Assembly: GCF_902459555.1 (NCBI RefSeq)
Contig: NZ_CABPSM010000005.1
Coordinates: forward strand, 186,001 to 250,000
Direction of reading: 5' to 3'
Origin: Pandoraea horticolens
GTDB lineage: Bacteria > Pseudomonadota > Gammaproteobacteria > Burkholderiales > Burkholderiaceae
DNA: 64,000 nt
Made by a program: the position numbers and the translations under genes. Shown one piece after another: positions 61,301-64,000 of this stretch. Every line of letters starts with the position of its first letter. Position 1 is the stretch's first letter. The notes below the pieces were generated by a model that did not search any database, was not told the origin of the DNA, and worked only from the letters and a program-made list of their open reading frames with translations.

Positions 61301-64000
61301 GAGAACGTGAGCGAGAGCAGCACCTTCTATGAGAAGAAGAACTCGGGCTTGGGATCTTCGGGAGGTGTGGGGATTTCGTACGGAAAGAACGAGCAACACG
61401 ACTGGACCAACGACAGCAGTGTGACGCAGACAGGGAGCTTGGTGGGCAGCCTGAATGGCAACGTCAGCATGGTGGCAGGCAACGACCTGCTGGTTCGCGG
61501 AAGCGACATTATGGCGGGCAAGGACATCACCGGCATTGGTCAAAACGTCACGATCGAGTCGGCGGTGGAGCGCGAGCATCACGACGAGACGCATGAGTTC
61601 AAGAGTTCGGGCTTCACGCTTGCGGTGAAATCGCCGGTGATCGATGCGATTCAAAATGTCACCAATCAGGTAAGTGCAGCGGCAAATTCTGGCGGCGACG
61701 CACGGGTGTCCGCTTTGCGCGGATATGCCGCTGCGAGCGGCGCTGTGGGGGCGCTGGGAGAGGCCAACGGTGCGCTCGGTGCGCTCGCAGCCGGAAAAAC
61801 GCCTGAAGCGAAAATCGAGCTGAGTTGGGGCTCGTCGAGCAGTCGGTCGACGTCATCCGTCGATAGCACGAAGAACGTGTCGAGCAACATCAAGGCGGGC
61901 GGTACTGCGGCGTTCATTGCGACTGGGGATGCTGCGTCGGGGAAAGGCAACGTCAACATCGTCGGCTCGAACATCGATGCAAAGGACGTTCTCCTGCAAG
62001 CGAATAACCAGGTCAACGTGCTCAGCAGCAAGGACACGGAGTCGACACGCAGCGAGAACGAGTCGAAGAACGGCAGCTTCGGCGTGTCGTATGGCACGAG
62101 TGGTTGGGGCGCGTCGGCATCGTTCTCGAAGTCCAGCGGCGATGCGAACTCGGATTCGACGTTCCAGAACAACTCCCACATTAATGCGAGCAACACCGCC
62201 GTGATTGTGAGCGGTGGCGACACGAATATCGTTGGCGGGAATGTGAACGCCGATAAGGTCATTGCGCGTGTGGGCGGTAATCTGAACATTGCGAGCGTGC
62301 AGGACACCAGCGAGAGTTCCGCGCATCAGGAAAGCATGGGGGGTGGGCTGAGTGTCAGTATGGGAGGCGCATCCGGCAGTTTCAGTTACTCGCGCGGCAA
62401 CGCAAGCGGGAACTACGCGGGTGTGGTCGAGCAGTCGGGGATTCAGGCGGGGAGCGGTGGCTTTGACGTCAACGTAACTGGCAATACCGATCTGAAGGGT
62501 GCGTACATCGCCAGCACGGCAGACGCGTCGAAGAATCAACTGACGACGGGTACGCTGACGTTCTCCGATATTGAGAACCACTCCGACTACAGCGCCAACA
62601 GCTTTGGCGTTGGCGGTGGCTTCACGATGGGCAACGGCGGCGCGAACGAGCGCACGACGGGGCCTTCGTCCGGCAAGAACACGGGCGGCATTTCGCCGAT
62701 GCTGCCTCAGTCCGAAAGCGGTAGCGAGCGTGGCACCACGCGTAGTGCCGTAAGCGAGGGAACCATCACGGTGACGAACGGCGCAAGCCAGACGCAAGAT
62801 CTAGCGAGTCTGAATCGCGATGCGACAAACCTGAACGGCACCGTCAGTCGCACGCCGGATCTGCAGAATCTGCTCAACGACCAGTCGCGGTTGATGGCAG
62901 CGGCGACGGCCGCAGGGGAGGCGGTGGCGCGCGATATTGGGACGTATGCGAATAAGAAGAGAGATGAAGCGCAAAAGCTCGCCGACGGAGCGAGCGATCC
63001 GGAGTTGAAGGCGCAGTACCAGAAAGAGGCAGATGACTGGAAGGAAGGTGGCGACTACCGTGCAGCCATGCACGCGGCGGGTGGTGCGATTGTTGCGGGG
63101 TTGGGCGGAGGTAATGCACTGGGCGGTGCGTTGGGAGCAGGCTTGACGTCGAAGCTTGGTGGCGCGCTGAATGACTTGAGCGCGCAGATTGAGAACTCCC
63201 ATCCGACGGGTAACAAAGACATTGATCAAGCGCTGGCGCAAATCGTAACGACTGGGCTCGGAACGGCCATTGGGGCTGCGGCTGGTGGGACTTCTGGGGC
63301 TTTCACTGGGTTTAATACTGATCGGTTCAATCGGCAGCTGTATCCGGACGAGTATAGGAAGGCTGCAGGATATGCAAAGGTTGTCGCCAAGGAGCTTGGC
63401 ATAAGTGAGGCCGAGGCAGAGGGGCGAGTCCTCGCCGAAATGTTGCGAAATTCGGACAAGCAGACAGCCGAAGCGTCTGGAGGAAAACATGACTACGACA
63501 TTCGGCGCGTTGTCGGTTGCCAGAACTTGAATTGCGCCGGAGATCGGAACGATCCTCAATATGCGAATCATGACGTCAATAGTCAGTACATAAAATCGAA
63601 TGAGGCTGCGTATAACCTGGGCCAGCAACAGTTGGGGCGCGGGCAGACGTATGGTGAATTGGTGACGTCGAATATGAAGAAGGACCCAGTGGGATCGACG
63701 TTGGCGGGCGTGGGGATGATTGGTCTAGGTCTGGTGATGGGCGGTCCGCTCGCGTCAGCGGGCCTGATGGGGACGGGCGGACTCCTTGGGTTAGGCGCTA
63801 ATGGAGGTGTCCAACTGATGGGCAATCAGCCGTTTGACTGGACGAGCTTCGCGTTGGCTGGAGCGACGGGCGCGGCATCGACGGGGATGAGGTTTGTCCC
63901 TGTAGCTCTCACGGGAGTTGGTGGTGCGTTGACTGGTTCTGCACTGCAAGGTCAGAATCCGAATTCAGCCATGGCGGGCGCAGCGGTAGGGACGGCGATC
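55394..64000 (+). CDS. Filamentous haemagglutinin/contact-dependent inhibition exoprotein TpsA, 3' end outside the window
   Basis: One open frame of 2869 codons with no stop to the window edge. The signal region (GIVRALVFAQIIAPISVRAQ) is shorter than the classic extended type. The TPS secretion domain follows (NVYSQFDVPRQGVILNNSP, GYINGNPNFSRDQAARVILNQVN, VVVANSAGIMVDGGGFINTTRAVLTTG). Residues from about 280 to 2400 are FHA-type beta-helix repeats (NAGG, GNLxV, AGRD patterns). A helical, Gln/Lys-rich segment and GxxxG-rich pretoxin region come next (HPTGNKDIDQALAQIVTTGLG, GFNTDRFNRQLYPDEYRKA near residue 2640). This layout is that of CdiA/BcpA effectors; the toxin domain and immunity gene would lie past 64000. 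I saw no VENN motif. Confidence 0.9.
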   Translation, partial: MKTHVNRRAMGALRGSALEVGVQRGIVRALVFAQIIAPISVRAQVVSAPGGQGPGVVQTANGLQQVNITAPTAAGVSKNVYSQFDVPRQGVILNNSPTVVNTRQAGYINGNPNFSRDQAARVILNQVNSNSPSQLRGYLEVAGKAAQVVVANSAGIMVDGGGFINTTRAVLTTGIPIVGADGSLTGYQVNGGRLTIQGDGLNAANVDQVDLIARAVQVNAALHAKQLNVVTGANRVDHDSLAAQKLAGDGAAPDVSIDVGQLGGMYAQRIFLVGTENGVGVSNKGIVAAQAGDLTLTTQGRLVNTGKTEASGNLAVNARDGIDNQGNVYVGGSADLRTGGALENRGLLSAAGNVGAQAASVASDGTLGAGIDANGQATLAGNLSVTASGKVTATGRNVARGDLSITGSALDLSGSRTDASGGLTLTSQAGDIDVQRAIVSASNALKISSAQHLLNASGNLGADTIMLAALGRIDNRDAQSVATTRLDVSGTGIDNERGLLQSGAALKIKGASLGNSAGRVVSLSGDDATIDVDGELRNAGGTTANGKTGGVIGGNGDLKVHADSLVNAAQIVAGKALNVTGRQLDNTGGTVSGERIDATLSGALINRQGVVSATTSKLQSGSLDNRSGLIDADALSLTVTGNASNGAGQIKQYGQAVQTIKVGGIFDNVSGNVASNASNLTLDVGDLANDSGKVSHLGNGVLNVLAKGGFTNASGILGSLGALTLTAARIDNTAGELSAGDAARLSSTSYIRNRDGGKVYGVNGLAVSADGDIDNAGGTLGGNGKLAVAAASLSNVSGGKIIGGGEVTLGVSGTIDNTGGRVFGGTSLTATKTSASVVNAGGTVESAGDVALQVASLNNAGGVIRSNQDVGVSGVMSGAGQMTAGRNLTLAAIGDYVNSSVNRLRADGMLKLTSTGRLTNIGAFSAPGTLDVHAAEIVNAAGGGFNAATTRLSADGLFSNAGSVSGDTVRIQAGSFVNTNAVLGNDVQVNATDIENNGAAAVMGGARRLALYATNAVSNYDGALMYSIGDIEIARDGTRDGADLLANQIAVLNNRSASIIADGNLDIAAREVNNTRTSIVTQPGTSQTTAQSFGLYTAGLIVGDQTLAHTSLTFPEWNWGAGSAPISSMLLERLARPITVEVPKSQVANLSMSAKTFSLTTPLEESYQDATTWGQGPCDDHGQCASSTKTREVGTKPTQYFNNIVDNGSTYRITFWPDWDPNTMIRPDQAISRGDLGIDQRDYNEIARYVTTTRTRDELVSASPEAKLQAQGSIRINADGGAVNNQSSTMTAGRDLIRRAAGGSINDVGITLQETVSQTQTSTFYWHQKSGGDSEQVTVAYPVTPLPPVTLASLPAIASGNQSVQSSGRNITVSSVDPSGTTVDSAGVTGGNASGTKLGNLSGAVANRQTLGSSAQAIPGLTLPRNGLFQIRTAPGQTYLVATDPRFTNYGKFISSDYMLGALGLNPQTTQKRIGDGFYETQLVRDQITALTGKTLLGGYTNYLDEYTALLNNGVTYGKQFDLSVGVGLSEAQMKQLTSDMVWLVSQDVTLPDGSVQSVLVPQVYLAQANTVDLTNSGAIVSGGSVKLAATEGVTNSGQIVSDTATTILGDAIVNLGVIGSGGTTALSAIGDIRNTGGRIGGKDVVVQAGRDVINESTMLTQVAGTNSGGFSSSASATGLGAVGIISAANSAAVVAGRDVTLNAGAIASDGAVIVAAGRDINLNTLKVEQSQTVGTSDGQNGGHDVVTQQVGSAISAGGNLATVSGRDTTLSGATIAAGGSASVLAGNDVTITAVKDSHAHDERSFGGSLQFTKSSFDEASNGASVSAGNNVLIGAGQTSAVNGVLGAYQVSPVAASSGSGNLTVLGSSVSSQGTGTVALAATGDVKIGTVSETHDSSSWQHDSSSGFLSKTEETSEARSHKTIAVGSTVSGDSVGIAAGKDLIVSGSTVVGTNDVALQAGRDLRIETAENVSESSTFYEKKNSGLGSSGGVGISYGKNEQHDWTNDSSVTQTGSLVGSLNGNVSMVAGNDLLVRGSDIMAGKDITGIGQNVTIESAVEREHHDETHEFKSSGFTLAVKSPVIDAIQNVTNQVSAAANSGGDARVSALRGYAAASGAVGALGEANGALGALAAGKTPEAKIELSWGSSSSRSTSSVDSTKNVSSNIKAGGTAAFIATGDAASGKGNVNIVGSNIDAKDVLLQANNQVNVLSSKDTESTRSENESKNGSFGVSYGTSGWGASASFSKSSGDANSDSTFQNNSHINASNTAVIVSGGDTNIVGGNVNADKVIARVGGNLNIASVQDTSESSAHQESMGGGLSVSMGGASGSFSYSRGNASGNYAGVVEQSGIQAGSGGFDVNVTGNTDLKGAYIASTADASKNQLTTGTLTFSDIENHSDYSANSFGVGGGFTMGNGGANERTTGPSSGKNTGGISPMLPQSESGSERGTTRSAVSEGTITVTNGASQTQDLASLNRDATNLNGTVSRTPDLQNLLNDQSRLMAAATAAGEAVARDIGTYANKKRDEAQKLADGASDPELKAQYQKEADDWKEGGDYRAAMHAAGGAIVAGLGGGNALGGALGAGLTSKLGGALNDLSAQIENSHPTGNKDIDQALAQIVTTGLGTAIGAAAGGTSGAFTGFNTDRFNRQLYPDEYRKAAGYAKVVAKELGISEAEAEGRVLAEMLRNSDKQTAEASGGKHDYDIRRVVGCQNLNCAGDRNDPQYANHDVNSQYIKSNEAAYNLGQQQLGRGQTYGELVTSNMKKDPVGSTLAGVGMIGLGLVMGGPLASAGLMGTGGLLGLGANGGVQLMGNQPFDWTSFALAGATGAASTGMRFVPVALTGVGGALTGSALQGQNPNSAMAGAAVGTAI

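Noticed and set aside
56700-62700. Repeats in tpsA considered as a CRISPR-like or satellite array
   Set aside because: They are diverged protein-level haemagglutinin repeats without constant spacer or repeat length at the DNA level.
55796-62797. Series of minus-strand ORFs antisense to tpsA
   Set aside because: They mirror the repeats of the haemagglutinin; the plus frame is open for 2869 codons with domain structure.

Overview
The window is GC-rich, densely coded DNA from a betaproteobacterium of the order Burkholderiales. The gene families and neighbourhoods (lactate permease with lutABC, an mhp cluster with an IclR-type regulator, DUF2946 beside a TonB receptor, DUF2933/DUF5676 copper genes, a Burkholderia-style filamentous haemagglutinin) suggest Pandoraea or a close relative. 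That is inference; no database search could be run. No rRNA, tRNA or CRISPR array was seen.

Layout. 1-4.8 kb (minus strand): 5' part of an NAD-dependent formate dehydrogenase, its probable LysR regulator, and penicillin-binding protein 1A. 4.9-10.5 kb: a lactate regulon, with an LldR-like GntR repressor divergent from lctP-lutABC and a textbook LldR palindrome between them. 10.6-15.3 kb: OmpW porin behind an FNR/Anr-like box, DUF2946 protein, TonB receptor and cytochrome b561. 15.4-22.4 kb: a possible sRNA, aldo/keto reductase, D-amino-acid-dehydrogenase-like oxidase, a luciferase-like monooxygenase divergent from an HxlR regulator, and a transporter plus aspartoacylase-family hydrolase unit.

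22.8-25.5 kb is a lower-GC scrap yard: a frameshifted HNH nuclease, a glycine-zipper microcin-like peptide with a double-glycine-type leader, a decapitated upstream ORF, abutting IS3 and IS110 remnants, and a permease fragment. 25.5-32.7 kb is a 3-(2,3-dihydroxyphenyl)propionate pathway, mhpABDTC divergent from mhpR, with an MhpR-type operator, but without mhpE and mhpF.

32.9-37.6 kb is an eroded copper-resistance cluster: an intact copA and a Met-rich periplasmic protein sit among an HMA-domain remnant, an ORF that looks like a DUF2933/methyltransferase deletion fusion, a DUF2933 gene whose normal start is out of frame across an 11-C tract, and another gene stump. 37.8-42.5 kb holds a serine hydrolase, AraC/SDR divergent pair, HxlR regulator with a truncated GNAT gene, and a Dabb protein. 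42.5-52.8 kb carries two uptake systems: a NitT/TauT-type ABC transporter with two different permeases, and a polar amino-acid ABC transporter co-transcribed with an arginase-family ureohydrolase. Each is accompanied by a RidA-family protein that appears to lack the usual catalytic arginine.

53.3-64 kb is a two-partner secretion locus. The transporter TpsB and the giant exoprotein TpsA (at least 2869 residues, running off the window) are divergent. TpsA resembles contact-dependent inhibition effectors; its toxin tip and any immunity gene lie beyond the window.
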